DNA of 64,000 nucleotides, from the NCBI RefSeq assembly GCF_000159695.1, contig NZ_CM000955.1, positions 389,001 to 453,000 on the forward strand, given 5' to 3'. This document shows, piece by piece, positions 17,496 through 26,696 of the stretch. This DNA comes from Finegoldia magna ATCC 53516 (GTDB lineage: Bacteria; Bacillota; Clostridia; Tissierellales; Peptoniphilaceae). Below the pieces are notes generated by a model that did no database searches, was not told where the DNA came from, and saw only the letters and a program-made list of their open reading frames with translations. Each line of letters opens with the position of its first letter. Position 1 is the first letter of the stretch. A program made the translations under genes and the position numbers.

Positions 17496-19316
17496 ATGTG
17501 CGGAATAGTATGTTATAACGGCGAAAAATCAGCCGTAGAAATCATATTAAACGGATTAAAATCTCTGGAATACAGAGGATATGATTCAAGCGGTATTTCT
17601 GTAGTAACAGACAAAATCGAAACAGTAAAAAGAAAAGGAAAATTACAAAATTTAATAGATTCTATCGATGAAATTGACAATGACGCAAGTGTCGGAATTG
17701 GTCACATTAGATGGGCAACTCACGGTGAACCAAACGAAATTAACGCTCACCCACAAGTAAGCGAAGACGGCGAATTTTCAGTTGTTCACAACGGTATCAT
17801 CGAAAATTATAAAGAATTAAAAAAAGAATTGGAAGATAATGGCTACACATTCAAATCGACAACGGACACAGAAATTGTTGTTGCATTGATTAGCCAGTAC
17901 TATAAAGACGATTTATTAGAAGCAGTAAAATCTACAATCAAAAGATTAAAGGGAGCTTATGCATTAGGAATTGTTTCAGAATACGAAAAAGACAAACTAA
18001 TCGCTGTAAGAAAAGAATCTCCGTTGATTTTAGGAAAATGTGACGACGGAATAATTCTAGCAAGTGATATTCCTTCTGTTTTAAAATACACAAGAGACAT
18101 CGTGTATTTGGAAAATGGAGACATCGTAGAAATTGACAAGAAAAACTACACAATTTACGACAAAGATTTCGAAAAAGTAGATCGTGAAGTTAAAACTGTA
18201 GACATGACAATTGATCAAGCTAGTAAAGGTGGCTACGATCATTTTATGTTAAAAGAAATTCACGAACAACCAGAAGTTGTTAAGAAGACTTTGGAAGTTA
18301 ATGTAAAAAATAACGTAATAGATTTTGCAGAAAATTCATTAACTAAAGAAGAATTATCGAAAATCAACAAAGTATACATCGTTGCATGTGGTACAGCTTA
18401 TCATGCAGGTGAAGTTGGCAAAGTTGCTATTGAAAAATTAGCGAAAATCCCTGTAATTACTGATATCGCATCAGAATTTAGATACAACGATCCATTTATC
18501 GATGAAAACACTCTAGTGATTTTGATTTCTCAATCAGGAGAAACTGCTGATACATTGGCAGCTCTTAGAGAATCCAAAAACAAAGGCGCAAAAATCTTGG
18601 CGATTACAAACGTAGTTGGCTCATCAATAGCAAGAGAAGCTGACAAAGTTATCTACACTTTGGCCGGTCCTGAAATTGCAGTAGCCAGTACTAAAGCATA
18701 CATTTCACAATTAGTTACAGTGATAATGTTGGCTTTGGATTTCGCAAAAAAATTAGGCACAATTGAAGATGTTGAGTATTCAAAATACATCGAAGAATTA
18801 AAAACAATGCCTGAAAAAATAGATGAAACATTAAAAACAGAACCTATAACTGAAAAAATAGCTGAAGCTATCAAGGAAGATAAATCGATGTTCTTTATTG
18901 GACGTGGACTTGACTTCTTGAGTGTAAAAGAAGGAGCTTTGAAGTTAAAAGAAATATCCTACATTCACACTGAAGCATTCCCTGCAGGAGAATTAAAACA
19001 CGGTTCAATCGCTTTAATAGAACAAAACACTCCAGCATTATCAGTTATCACACAATCAAAATTAGCTGAAAAGACAATTTCAAACGTTCAAGAAGTTGTG
19101 ACAAGAGGAGCGAAAGTATTCACAATCACAGTTGAAGGAAATGACAATATGAAAGACTTCTCAGAAGAAATCATCTTCATTCCTAAAACTTTAGAATTAT
19201 TGTACCCTATACTTTCAGTAGTTCCTGAACAATTATTGGGATATCATACTTCCTTGAAAAAAGGCTTAGACGTAGATAAACCACGTAACTTAGCAAAATC
19301 AGTTACAGTTGAATAA
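17496..19316 (+). CDS. glmS: Glutamine-fructose-6-phosphate aminotransferase (isomerising)
   Basis: A 606-residue enzyme making glucosamine-6-phosphate from fructose-6-phosphate and glutamine, the first step to UDP-GlcNAc and peptidoglycan. The start is set at MCGIV because Cys2 is the N-terminal nucleophile and GGAGG precedes this ATG; a 12-residue upstream extension is untranslated leader. The class II glutaminase domain (about 1-220) is followed by two SIS isomerase domains (ISQSGETADT near 346-355). The C-terminus PRNLAKSVTVE is canonical. Controlled by the ribozyme in its leader. Confidence 0.97.
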   Translation: MCGIVCYNGEKSAVEIILNGLKSLEYRGYDSSGISVVTDKIETVKRKGKLQNLIDSIDEIDNDASVGIGHIRWATHGEPNEINAHPQVSEDGEFSVVHNGIIENYKELKKELEDNGYTFKSTTDTEIVVALISQYYKDDLLEAVKSTIKRLKGAYALGIVSEYEKDKLIAVRKESPLILGKCDDGIILASDIPSVLKYTRDIVYLENGDIVEIDKKNYTIYDKDFEKVDREVKTVDMTIDQASKGGYDHFMLKEIHEQPEVVKKTLEVNVKNNVIDFAENSLTKEELSKINKVYIVACGTAYHAGEVGKVAIEKLAKIPVITDIASEFRYNDPFIDENTLVILISQSGETADTLAALRESKNKGAKILAITNVVGSSIAREADKVIYTLAGPEIAVASTKAYISQLVTVIMLALDFAKKLGTIEDVEYSKYIEELKTMPEKIDETLKTEPITEKIAEAIKEDKSMFFIGRGLDFLSVKEGALKLKEISYIHTEAFPAGELKHGSIALIEQNTPALSVITQSKLAEKTISNVQEVVTRGAKVFTITVEGNDNMKDFSEEIIFIPKTLELLYPILSVVPEQLLGYHTSLKKGLDVDKPRNLAKSVTVE

Positions 19317-19323
19317 AAAATAC

Positions 19324-19357
19324 GGAGTGCTCATTTTAAAGTGAGCACTCCTTTTTT
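19324..19357. terminator. Bidirectional terminator between glmS and rimI-tsaD
   Basis: A 10-bp GGAGTGCTCA / TGAGCACTCC stem with T-run on plus and A-run before it, placed between convergent genes. Confidence 0.85.
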
Positions 19358-19387
19358 GATGTTAATATTTAATTTTCTAGCTAAAAT

Positions 19388-20839
19388 TTATAATTCTAAA
19401 TTAGGATAAACTTTCAAATCAAGTCCGTCTTGTTTTCCGTTGATATAATCATAATATCCAGCAGTTGCAATCATTGCAGCATTATCTGTACACAAGATTT
19501 TGTCTGGGAAGTAGACTTGTATTCCTTTTTCTTCTGCTTTTTCCAAAACTCTTTCTTTTAATCTGGAATTTGCTGCAACTCCACCACTTAGAACGAAAGT
19601 TTTTTGATTTTTTTCTTCTAATAATCTAAAAGATTTTTCAACCAAAACATCTATGACAGCTTCTTGGAAAGATGCTGCAACATCTTCTTTTATTATTTCT
19701 TCGTTTTTTTGATTTTTATTGTTCAAATAATTTAGAACAGCTGTTTTCAATCCACTAAAACTAAAATCGTAACTGTCTTTTTCAAGCATTACTCTTGGAA
19801 AATCTATCGCTGTTGGATTTCCTTGTTTTGCAAGCCTGTCAATAACAGGTCCCCCTGGATATTCCAATCCCAAAGCACGAGCGACCTTATCATAGCTTTC
19901 TCCACAAGCATCATCTCTTGTAGATCCAATTATTTCATAATTTTGGTAATCCAAAACATCTATAAGATAAGTGTGTCCTCCTGATACAACCAAGGAAATG
20001 AATGGAGGTTCTAATTCTTTGTGGTTAATGTAGTTTGCGCAAATATGCCCTTGCATGTGATTAACACCTACAAGTGGTTTTTTCAAACAAAAACTCAATG
20101 ATTTCGCACAAGATATTCCAACCAAAAGAGCTCCAATAAGTCCTGGGCCCTTTGTAACGCAAATCACATCCACATCTTTCAAAGTAATATTAGCCTCATC
20201 CAACGACTGTTGCAAAATGGAGTTCATAGCTTCCAAATGAAGTCGACTTGCAACTTCTGGAACAACTCCTCCGTATCTTTTGTGTACATCAATTTGAGAA
20301 GAAATCACATTGCTCATTACTTCTCTTCCATTTTTGACAATAGCAACACTTGTTTCATCACAAGATGTTTCAATTGCAAGCGTAATTATATTTTCATTTA
20401 TTTCTTCCATATTCAACATCATCCTCAATGCATCCTCTTTTGGAGTTTCGTAATATCCATTAATTCTACCGTTTTTTTGAAATCCAAATTTCGTGTAAAG
20501 ATTAATAGCCTCAAAGTTAGATTCTCTAACTTCCAAGTAAATATTTTTGACACTTTCTTTTCTGCAAAAATCTAACATAAATTTTATAAATTCAGTTGCA
20601 ATCCCACAGTTTCTGCAACTTTTTTTCACAGAAATTGTTTGTAATTCAGCTTCATCAACAACTACTGAAAACCCAAAAACTCCTACGATTTCTCCATCTT
20701 TTTCTCCTACAAAATAGTGATTGAATTCATTTTTTAAACAAGCTTCGTATCCCATTTTGCTCCAAGCATCTGAAAAACTTTCCCTTTCAATTTCTACAAC
20801 ATCATCCAAATCAAAGGAATCCATCTGTCTAATTATCAT
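19388..20839 (-). CDS. tsaD: Fused RimI acetyltransferase - TsaD t6A synthase
   Basis: A 483-residue two-domain protein. Residues ~1-143 are a GNAT acetyltransferase like RimI (acetyl-CoA loop RNCGIATEF at 76-84; NLYTKFGFQKNGRINGYY at 113-130). Residues ~149-483 are a complete TsaD/Kae1/Gcp domain with metal-binding His261 and His265 in HMQGH, plus SGGHTYL and GGVAANSRL. TsaD transfers threonylcarbamoyl to A37 of ANN-decoding tRNAs together with TsaB and TsaE; RimI acetylates ribosomal protein S18. The frame is open throughout, with no stop between the parts. Its start overlaps the end of tsaB by 11 bases. Confidence 0.94.
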   Translation of the reverse strand: MIIRQMDSFDLDDVVEIERESFSDAWSKMGYEACLKNEFNHYFVGEKDGEIVGVFGFSVVVDEAELQTISVKKSCRNCGIATEFIKFMLDFCRKESVKNIYLEVRESNFEAINLYTKFGFQKNGRINGYYETPKEDALRMMLNMEEINENIITLAIETSCDETSVAIVKNGREVMSNVISSQIDVHKRYGGVVPEVASRLHLEAMNSILQQSLDEANITLKDVDVICVTKGPGLIGALLVGISCAKSLSFCLKKPLVGVNHMQGHICANYINHKELEPPFISLVVSGGHTYLIDVLDYQNYEIIGSTRDDACGESYDKVARALGLEYPGGPVIDRLAKQGNPTAIDFPRVMLEKDSYDFSFSGLKTAVLNYLNNKNQKNEEIIKEDVAASFQEAVIDVLVEKSFRLLEEKNQKTFVLSGGVAANSRLKERVLEKAEEKGIQVYFPDKILCTDNAAMIATAGYYDYINGKQDGLDLKVYPNLEL

Positions 20840-21515
20840 TACTGTGTCTTCTTTCGTAATCTCGTTGCGCTTGTGATTTTCTCACATAATCTGGACTAAG
20901 AGTGTAATAGCTATCAAATGTCTCAGTTTTATTTGCCAAGTCACAAATCGACCTTGTAATACAATTATTCAACGAAGAATTTGCAAGGTGGAAGTTCTTC
21001 TTAGATTTGATTTCATCTAAGAAAGAATACACTCCATCTCCCACGAAAATATATTCCTTATCATCGTCAAGTTGTTCAACCAAATCTTCAAAATAAATCA
21101 AATCATCATCCATCAAACGTTCTAATTTTGAATCGTTAGTGAACATCGAGTAGTAAACTCTCCCACCTCTCGCATCCAAAATAGGAATAATGATTTTGTC
21201 AGTGCTAATCATATTAGCCAAAGCTTCCAAGGTAGATATGCCGACGATTTTTTTATCGAAAACTTGTGCAAAAGTCTTTGCAGTGGTCATTCCAATTCTA
21301 AGACCAGTAAAAGATCCAGGTCCCTTGCACACCGCAAACACGTCCACATCTTCAATATCTGTATCTAATTTTTCAAGCATTTGCTCAATCATCAAAACCA
21401 AAGTTTCGCTGTGAGTTTTCTTTTGATTTATATTATAATCTCCAACGATTAGTCCATCTTCCATCAAAGAACAAGAGCTAATCATAGTTGAAGTATCAAT
21501 CGCTAAAATTTTCAT
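20829..21515 (-). CDS. tsaB: TsaB, t6A biosynthesis dimerisation protein
   Basis: A 228-residue ASKHA-fold protein. It begins with MKILAIDTSTMISS and has VCKGPGSFTGLRIG near residues 64-77, both hallmarks of TsaB (YeaZ). It lacks the TsaD His metal site and acts as scaffold in the TsaB-TsaD-TsaE complex. It overlaps tsaE upstream by 20 bases and rimI-tsaD downstream by 11, giving tight coupling. Confidence 0.94.
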   Translation of the reverse strand: MKILAIDTSTMISSCSLMEDGLIVGDYNINQKKTHSETLVLMIEQMLEKLDTDIEDVDVFAVCKGPGSFTGLRIGMTTAKTFAQVFDKKIVGISTLEALANMISTDKIIIPILDARGGRVYYSMFTNDSKLERLMDDDLIYFEDLVEQLDDDKEYIFVGDGVYSFLDEIKSKKNFHLANSSLNNCITRSICDLANKTETFDSYYTLSPDYVRKSQAQRDYERRHSNDN

Positions 21516-21960
21516 TTAATTCCTCTATAATTTCTTTTTCTCTTTTGTTGTTCCCGTCAATTCTAATTTTTCTGGAAACATCACCAGTTTTTTCAATGTA
21601 AATTTCAATTAAATTTCTAGGCATATAAGACTGTGCTTGACTTGCCCATTCAATGATAGTAATTCCTTCTGGATACAACAATTCATCTATATCCAAAGAT
21701 TCTATCTCCATCTCATCTTCTAATCTATACAAATCAATATGATTTAATTCAACATCACCGTAGTATGTATTTACCAATGAAAAAGTCGGACTGGTTACAC
21801 TTTCTTCAATTCCAAAACTTTTTGCAATAGATTTAGTAAGAGTAGTTTTTCCGGCTCCCAAATCACCAATCAAAGATATAACATCTTGTTTTTTTAAAGC
21901 TTTTGCAAAAAGTTGTCCAAACTTTTCAGTATCTTTTAAATCATTTAAAATATATTCCAT
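21496..21960 (-). CDS. tsaE: TsaE, t6A biosynthesis ATPase
   Basis: A 154-residue P-loop ATPase with Walker A GDLGAGKTT, then TSPTFSLVNTY and NHIDLYRLED, typical of TsaE (YjeE). The start is set at MEYILND (21960), which has GGTGAT before it; the longer frame upstream crosses a TATAAT box at 21977-21982 and is unlikely to be coding. It regulates turnover of the TsaBD complex. First gene of the tsa operon. Confidence 0.93.
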   Translation of the reverse strand: MEYILNDLKDTEKFGQLFAKALKKQDVISLIGDLGAGKTTLTKSIAKSFGIEESVTSPTFSLVNTYYGDVELNHIDLYRLEDEMEIESLDIDELLYPEGITIIEWASQAQSYMPRNLIEIYIEKTGDVSRKIRIDGNNKREKEIIEELNENFSD

Positions 21961-22003
21961 AAATATCACCAAATAAATTATATCACAACTGAACAACAAC
22001 AAA

Positions 22004-22035
22004 AATGACTCATTATTTTAGATTAATGAGTCATT
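22004..22035 (-). terminator. Terminator after ribU
   Basis: A 12-bp AATGACTCATTA / TAATGAGTCATT stem with an 8-base loop and a minus-strand T-rich tail, between ribU and the tsa operon. Confidence 0.8.
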
Positions 22036-22070
22036 GTATATTTTATGAATTTTTACATGTATGTTATTGA

Positions 22071-22661
22071 TTATTTTTTCAAAAATCTTGAAATTGGCTT
22101 GTAAAGTGCGATTGTAACTGCAGATACGATGATACCTTTTACAATGTTAAATGGCACGATACTGAAAAGCACGAACATCAATGGAGTGCCTGCCAATGAA
22201 TTTACTTTTGCAAACTCTTTTGTAAAATCAACCAAGTTAATTCCGTACAATGGGAAAATTACAAAATAGTTAGAAATACAAGCAACTACTGTGTACGCCA
22301 ATACACCAAAAACTAATCCAGTGATTGCTGATTTTTTGCTTTTTCCTTTGTTGTAAATTGAACTTGCTACAACAACAAATACTGATGATAATATAAAGTT
22401 AGATAATTCCCCAACTCCACCAGTAGTTGTTCCGTTAATTATAAAGTTCAACAAAATCTTAACTGCAGAAGTTAACACTCCTGCTATAGGTCCTAGTGCA
22501 AATCCTGAAATTAATACTCCCAAATCTCCTATGTCCACTGTCATAAATGGTGGTGCAAATGGTAGAGGGAATTTAAAAATCATAAGCAATGCACTTATTG
22601 CCCCTAAAATACTGATTTTCACCATAGTTTGAGTACTAGAATTTTTTCTTGTGGTTTCCAT
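22071..22661 (-). CDS. ribU: RibU, riboflavin-specific S component of an ECF transporter
   Basis: A 196-residue membrane protein with about six hydrophobic segments. A KFPLPFAPPFMTVDIGDLGVLISGFALGP region near residues 24-52 is the RibU signature. The FMN riboswitch in the leader independently supports riboflavin as substrate. RibU works with a shared EcfA/EcfA'/EcfT module, which is not in this window. Monocistronic, with its own terminator. Confidence 0.93.
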   Translation of the reverse strand: METTRKNSSTQTMVKISILGAISALLMIFKFPLPFAPPFMTVDIGDLGVLISGFALGPIAGVLTSAVKILLNFIINGTTTGGVGELSNFILSSVFVVVASSIYNKGKSKKSAITGLVFGVLAYTVVACISNYFVIFPLYGINLVDFTKEFAKVNSLAGTPLMFVLFSIVPFNIVKGIIVSAVTIALYKPISRFLKK

Positions 22662-22689
22662 AACCTACCTCCTAAGATTTTCAAGGGCA

Positions 22690-22716
22690 AATAAAAAAGC
22701 CCTTATATTTAGGGCT
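22690..22716 (-). terminator. Riboswitch-controlled terminator in the ribU leader
   Basis: AGCCCT / AGGGCT stem (22698-22716) followed on the minus strand by TTTTTT, between the FMN aptamer and ribU. This is the expression platform for transcription attenuation. Confidence 0.8.
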
Positions 22717-22734
22717 AAATGTTAATTATTACAT

Positions 22735-22844
22735 TTACTTCTTTCGTCCAGACTTTACTGTCGGTATTGGAATTACACCAATTCATGCATAATGCTCGCG
22801 GACTATAACCGCCGGTGAGGAAATCAACCTCGCCCTGAAGTAAC
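22735..22844 (-). ncRNA. FMN riboswitch (RFN element)
   Basis: Read on the minus strand the leader has the RFN landmarks in order: TTCAGGGCGAGG, ACCGGCGGT, GTCCGCGAGC, an AATTGGTGTAATTCCAATACCGAC segment, and finally AGTCTGGACGAAAGAAG. FMN binding should favour the downstream terminator hairpin and switch ribU off. Confidence 0.95.
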
Positions 22845-22847
22845 TTC

Positions 22848-22876
22848 ATTATACCACTAAGTATATTTTTTGTAAA
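22848..22876 (-). promoter_or_regulatory. Promoter of ribU
   Basis: Minus strand: TTTACA (22871-22876), a 17-base spacer and TATAAT (22848-22853), placing the start a few bases before the FMN aptamer. Confidence 0.75.
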
Positions 22877-22929
22877 CTTTTAGTATTAAGTATTTTTATT
22901 TTTGGGTATACTATTAATGAGGTGATTTT

Positions 22930-24192
22930 ATGAACATAACAAAAGAATTAATGAGTTTTATCGATAACAGTCCATCTGTTTTTCACGTTATCGATAATTT
23001 CAAAAAAACACTAACAGAAAACGGATTTACTGAATTAAAATTTAAAGATAATTGGAAAATCGAAAATGGCAAAGGATATTTTGTAACAAACAACGATTCA
23101 TCAATTATAGCTTTTAAAGGAAGTTCTGATTTTGATAATATCAGATTGGTTGGATCTCATTCAGATAGCCCAACTTTTAGAATAAAACCAAATTCTATCG
23201 TAAACAAAGACGGGTTTTTGACTTTAAACACTGAAGTTTATGGAGGACCAATACTAAGCACATGGTTCGATAGACCATTGTCTGTAGCTGGTAGAGTTGT
23301 GTTGAAATCAGATAATCCTTTCAAACCTGAAATCAAACACATCAATGTAGACAAAAATTTATTGATAATTCCTAACGTTGCAATCCACATGAACAGAGAT
23401 GTAAATAATGGATACAAATTCAATGCACAAAAAGATACATTACCACTTTTGGCGTTATCAGAAAAAGATTCAAAGATCTCTTTCGAAGAAATTTTGGCAA
23501 GAAATACTGGAATAAATGCAGAAGATATTTTGGATTTTGATTTATTCTTGTACGACAGACAAAAAGGGGAATTTGTCGGAGAAAACGACGAATTTTATTC
23601 AGTAGGAAGAATCGATAATTTGGGAATGGCTTTTAATTCTATTAAATCGTTGGTAGATTCAAATGTTACTAACACATTAGCATTGGCTATGGTTTTTGAC
23701 AACGAAGAAATAGGCTCTTCAACAAAACAAGGCGCAGGTAGTACACTTCTAAGCGATTGTTTCAAAAAAATTGTAGAAGATAATGATAAAAACTTCTACG
23801 AAGTATTACACAATTCTTATTTGATCAGTGCAGACCAAGCTCACAGTTTGCATCCAAATTACACAGAAATGGCAGATCCTACTAACAGACCACTAATCAA
23901 TAACGGCCCAGTTATAAAATACGCCGCAAACGGAGCATACACTTCAGATGCTGTTAGCTCTTCAATATTTAAAAAATTATGCTTAGATAAAAACATTCCA
24001 TGCCAAGAATTCACTAACAGATCAGACAAAAGAGGAGGATCCACAATCGGACCTATCACTGTTTCTAATTTGGATATTCAATCTATTGATATTGGAAATG
24101 CAATCCTTTCAATGCACTCTGTAAGGGAATTAGGCGGATGTAAAGACAACGAATATATCTACGAATTATTCAAGTATTACTACGAATATTAA
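22930..24192 (+). CDS. apeB: M18-family aminopeptidase
   Basis: A 420-residue zinc aminopeptidase of the aspartyl-aminopeptidase (M18) family, cytosolic. Metal-binding motifs are GSHSDSPTFRIKP near residue 76, DNEEIGS near 257 and a C-terminal MHSVRELGG. A GAGGTGAT site precedes the ATG. It removes N-terminal, often acidic, residues from peptides, which fits an organism that lives on imported peptides (see opp). Monocistronic. Confidence 0.93.
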   Translation: MNITKELMSFIDNSPSVFHVIDNFKKTLTENGFTELKFKDNWKIENGKGYFVTNNDSSIIAFKGSSDFDNIRLVGSHSDSPTFRIKPNSIVNKDGFLTLNTEVYGGPILSTWFDRPLSVAGRVVLKSDNPFKPEIKHINVDKNLLIIPNVAIHMNRDVNNGYKFNAQKDTLPLLALSEKDSKISFEEILARNTGINAEDILDFDLFLYDRQKGEFVGENDEFYSVGRIDNLGMAFNSIKSLVDSNVTNTLALAMVFDNEEIGSSTKQGAGSTLLSDCFKKIVEDNDKNFYEVLHNSYLISADQAHSLHPNYTEMADPTNRPLINNGPVIKYAANGAYTSDAVSSSIFKKLCLDKNIPCQEFTNRSDKRGGSTIGPITVSNLDIQSIDIGNAILSMHSVRELGGCKDNEYIYELFKYYYEY

Positions 24193-24237
24193 CAGAATGT
24201 AAATAAAAAGTTAAAATTTTTAAAAACTTAATAAAAA

Positions 24238-24279
24238 GGAGATAAAACGCGATTATTAAAATTAATCGTTTTTATCTCC
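24238..24279 (+). terminator. Hairpin after apeB
   Basis: GGAGATAAAA / TTTTATCTCC stem with inner pairing. No strong T-run follows, so termination may be partial. Confidence 0.55.
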
Positions 24280-24301
24280 GATTATTTAGTTATAAACAGA
24301 T

Positions 24302-24330
24302 TTGTCATAATCCTAAATCTATCGTATACT
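24302..24330 (+). promoter_or_regulatory. Promoter of tRNA-Pro
   Basis: TTGTCA (24302-24307), a 17-base spacer and TATACT (24325-24330), 36 bases before the tRNA. Confidence 0.65.
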
Positions 24331-24366
24331 AATAAAGTACTTGAGATAAGCAAGTAATAAAAACGT

Positions 24367-24443
24367 CGGGGTGTAGCGCAGTCCGGTAGCGCACGTGGTT
24401 TGGGACCATGGGGCCGGGGGTTCAAATCCTCTCACCCCGACCA
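24367..24443 (+). tRNA. tRNA-Pro (UGG)
   Basis: A 77-base cloverleaf. The acceptor stem pairs CGGGGTG with CACCCCG, with an A discriminator and an encoded CCA end. The anticodon stem CGTGG/CCATG closes a TTTGGGA loop giving anticodon TGG followed by G37, as required for proline. The T-arm contains GTTCAAATC. Confidence 0.97.
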
Positions 24444-24444
24444 T

Positions 24445-24472
24445 AATCACAAATATAATTTGTGATTTTTTT
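24445..24472 (+). terminator. Terminator after tRNA-Pro
   Basis: AATCACAAAT / ATTTGTGATT stem followed by TTTTTT. Confidence 0.8.
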
Positions 24473-24497
24473 GTTTCCTTTTGTTATTGATATTATG

Positions 24498-24533
24498 AAA
24501 AAATACATCTGTTTCGTACAGATGTATTTTTTT
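24498..24533. terminator. Second hairpin, T-runs on both strands
   Basis: A 13-bp stem around AAATACATCTG / CAGATGTATTT with T-runs in both directions. It can back up termination of the tRNA and of mtnN. Confidence 0.65.
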
Positions 24534-24552
24534 GCCCATTTTTAAGCAAAAT

Positions 24553-24590
24553 AAAAAACGCAGGACAAATTTTCATTCATCCTACGCTTT
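24553..24590 (-). terminator. Terminator after mtnN
   Basis: CGTAGGA / TCCTGCG stem with one wobble pair, followed by TTTTTT on the minus strand, just after the mtnN stop. Confidence 0.7.
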
Positions 24591-24593
24591 TCT

Positions 24594-25271
24594 CTACATA
24601 TTTTTAATCAATACGACTACACTGTGTGCAGCTTTTTTTGTTTTTGTTTCTAAATCATTGTAAAACTCATCGTCCGCATCGTCATCTGCAAAGTCGGACA
24701 AACTTCTTATGACCAAAAACTTCACATCGTTAAGATAACACGTATGAGCAATGGAGCAGCCTTCCATTTCCGTTCCCAACGCGTGATATTTTTCAAATAA
24801 CTCTTCTTGTTTTTCAGTAGTTGAGATGAATTGATCTCCCGTAACAATAAGACCAATTCTGTGTTTCAAATTTTCTTGCGTCATAATCTCATCTAATTTT
24901 TGCAAAGTTTCACGGTCAGCTTCAAAAGTGTCAGTGTATGGAATATTATCACTAAAAATATCCACATTTATGTCGTGGTATTTTAATTTGTCAGCAAGTA
25001 TTACCTCATCAAAAGTAAGTGATTTGTCCAATCCACCGCACACACCACAATTTATTACCAAATCAGGATTGTACATATCGATAATTCTTTGTGTTAGAGC
25101 TGCTGAGTTAACTTTTCCAATTCCACAAACACAATTTATAATTTTCTTGTCTTCAAATTCCGAAACATATATTTCATAGTGATTGAACTTATCTATTTTG
25201 ATTGGTTTGAATTGTTCTCTGAAATACTCTTGTTCGCTTTCTAATGCTGAAATAATCGCTATCGTTCTCAT
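24594..25271 (-). CDS. mtnN: 5'-methylthioadenosine/S-adenosylhomocysteine nucleosidase
   Basis: A 225-residue nucleosidase that splits MTA and SAH to adenine and a thio-sugar. Family motifs are the N-terminal IAIISALESEQE (catalytic Glu), INCGVCGGL, the GTEMEGCSIAHTC substrate site and RSLSDFAD with the catalytic Asp. Its ATG overlaps the glmM stop (ATGA), so it is translated with glmM. Confidence 0.92.
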   Translation of the reverse strand: MRTIAIISALESEQEYFREQFKPIKIDKFNHYEIYVSEFEDKKIINCVCGIGKVNSAALTQRIIDMYNPDLVINCGVCGGLDKSLTFDEVILADKLKYHDINVDIFSDNIPYTDTFEADRETLQKLDEIMTQENLKHRIGLIVTGDQFISTTEKQEELFEKYHALGTEMEGCSIAHTCYLNDVKFLVIRSLSDFADDDADDEFYNDLETKTKKAAHSVVVLIKNM

Positions 25272-26617
25272 ATCAACTCACATCTTTCTTCTATTAAATC
25301 TTTTAATTCAATAGCTTTTTTCTCTAAATATTCTTGGTTTTCTCCCTCAATCATAACCCTAATCAAAGGCTCAGTTCCCGAAGGCCTAATCAAAACTCTG
25401 CCTTCATCTTTGAATTCATGTTCGAGTTCCGCTATTTTTTGATTAATAACTTCATCATCTTTGTACACTTTTTTGTATTCGTTATTGACTTTTGCATTCA
25501 CCAAAACTTGTGGGAAACTAGTCATTAATTTGTTCATTTCTGAAAGTTTTTGTTTTGATTTAATAGCTATTTCCGCTAATTTAATCGCCGATAATATTCC
25601 ATCACCAGTAGTATTATCTTCTATGAAAATAATATGTCCTGATTGTTCTCCTCCAATAATGTAGCCATTTTTTCTCATTTCTTCAAGAACGTATCTGTCC
25701 CCAACTTGTGTTTTGATAACATCTACGCCAATTTCTTTCAAGCTTTTGATAAGACCGATATTAGTCATAACAGTTCCCACTACAGCATTGTTTTTTAGTT
25801 TGTTGTTTTCTTTTAAGAAATGTCCAACTGCACAAATAGCGTGGTCTCCGTCCATTATTTCACCAGTTTCATCACAAGCAATCAATCTATCGCCGTCGCC
25901 ATCAAATGAAAATCCCATGTCAGATTCAGAAATTTTTACCAAATTACTTATAACTTCAGGATTTGTTGAGCCGCATTTGAAGTTGATGTTTTTCCCATCG
26001 TATTCAGTATTTGTAACAGTTACATCGGCGTTTAATCTATTGAAAATAATTGGTGCGATTTCAGAAGTCGCTCCAAAACCACAGTCCAAGCTCACCTTCA
26101 CACCAGTCAAATCCAAATCAACCCTGCTCAAAAGATAATTGATATATGTATCCTTTGCACATTCTTCTTCATAAACTCTGCCTACTTTTTCTCCTGTAAT
26201 TTTCACGTTGATTTCATCTTGATGATCAATCAAATATTCGATTTCTTCTTCAAGACTATCTTTTAATTTGAAACCTTCATTCGAAAAATATTTTATTCCA
26301 TTAAATTCGTAAGGATTATGGCTTGCAGAAATTACAATTCCGCAACAAGCATTGTAAAATCTAGTCAAATACGCCACAGCTGGTGTTGGAATCACACCTA
26401 ATCTGTACACATCAAAACCCATACTAGTAATTCCACTAATCAAAGCCGCTTCCAACATATCCCCAGAAATTCTAGTATCTTTTCCTATAACAATTAATTT
26501 ATTATCTACATCTTTTAATTTATAACAAGCTGCTCTCGCAAGTTTATAAGCTAATTCAACAGTTAAATCTTCTCCCGCAACGCCTCTTATGCCGTCAGTT
26601 CCGAAATATTTTCCCAT
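25268..26617 (-). CDS. glmM: Phosphoglucosamine mutase
   Basis: A 449-residue alpha-D-phosphohexomutase converting glucosamine-6-phosphate to glucosamine-1-phosphate. The start at MGKYFGTDGIRG is preferred: GAGGGGG lies 6-7 bases upstream, while an earlier in-frame ATG lacks a site. The phosphoserine loop is ISASHNPYEFNG near residue 100, the metal loop DGDGDR near 240 and the C-terminal phosphate loop RPSGTEP. It usually sits directly after cdaR; here a small gene and a terminator intervene. Confidence 0.96.
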   Translation of the reverse strand: MGKYFGTDGIRGVAGEDLTVELAYKLARAACYKLKDVDNKLIVIGKDTRISGDMLEAALISGITSMGFDVYRLGVIPTPAVAYLTRFYNACCGIVISASHNPYEFNGIKYFSNEGFKLKDSLEEEIEYLIDHQDEINVKITGEKVGRVYEEECAKDTYINYLLSRVDLDLTGVKVSLDCGFGATSEIAPIIFNRLNADVTVTNTEYDGKNINFKCGSTNPEVISNLVKISESDMGFSFDGDGDRLIACDETGEIMDGDHAICAVGHFLKENNKLKNNAVVGTVMTNIGLIKSLKEIGVDVIKTQVGDRYVLEEMRKNGYIIGGEQSGHIIFIEDNTTGDGILSAIKLAEIAIKSKQKLSEMNKLMTSFPQVLVNAKVNNEYKKVYKDDEVINQKIAELEHEFKDEGRVLIRPSGTEPLIRVMIEGENQEYLEKKAIELKDLIEERCELI

Positions 26618-26646
26618 CAATATCCCCCTCATATTTTTATAATCTA

Positions 26647-26652
26647 ATTATA
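26647..26652 (-). promoter_or_regulatory. Extended -10 promoter of glmM
   Basis: TGTTATAAT on the minus strand between the upstream terminator and glmM. No good -35 is visible, which is tolerated with an extended -10. Confidence 0.5.
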
Positions 26653-26696
26653 ACACATAATGTAAAAATCAATTAAAATGTACATTTTTTGCAAAC

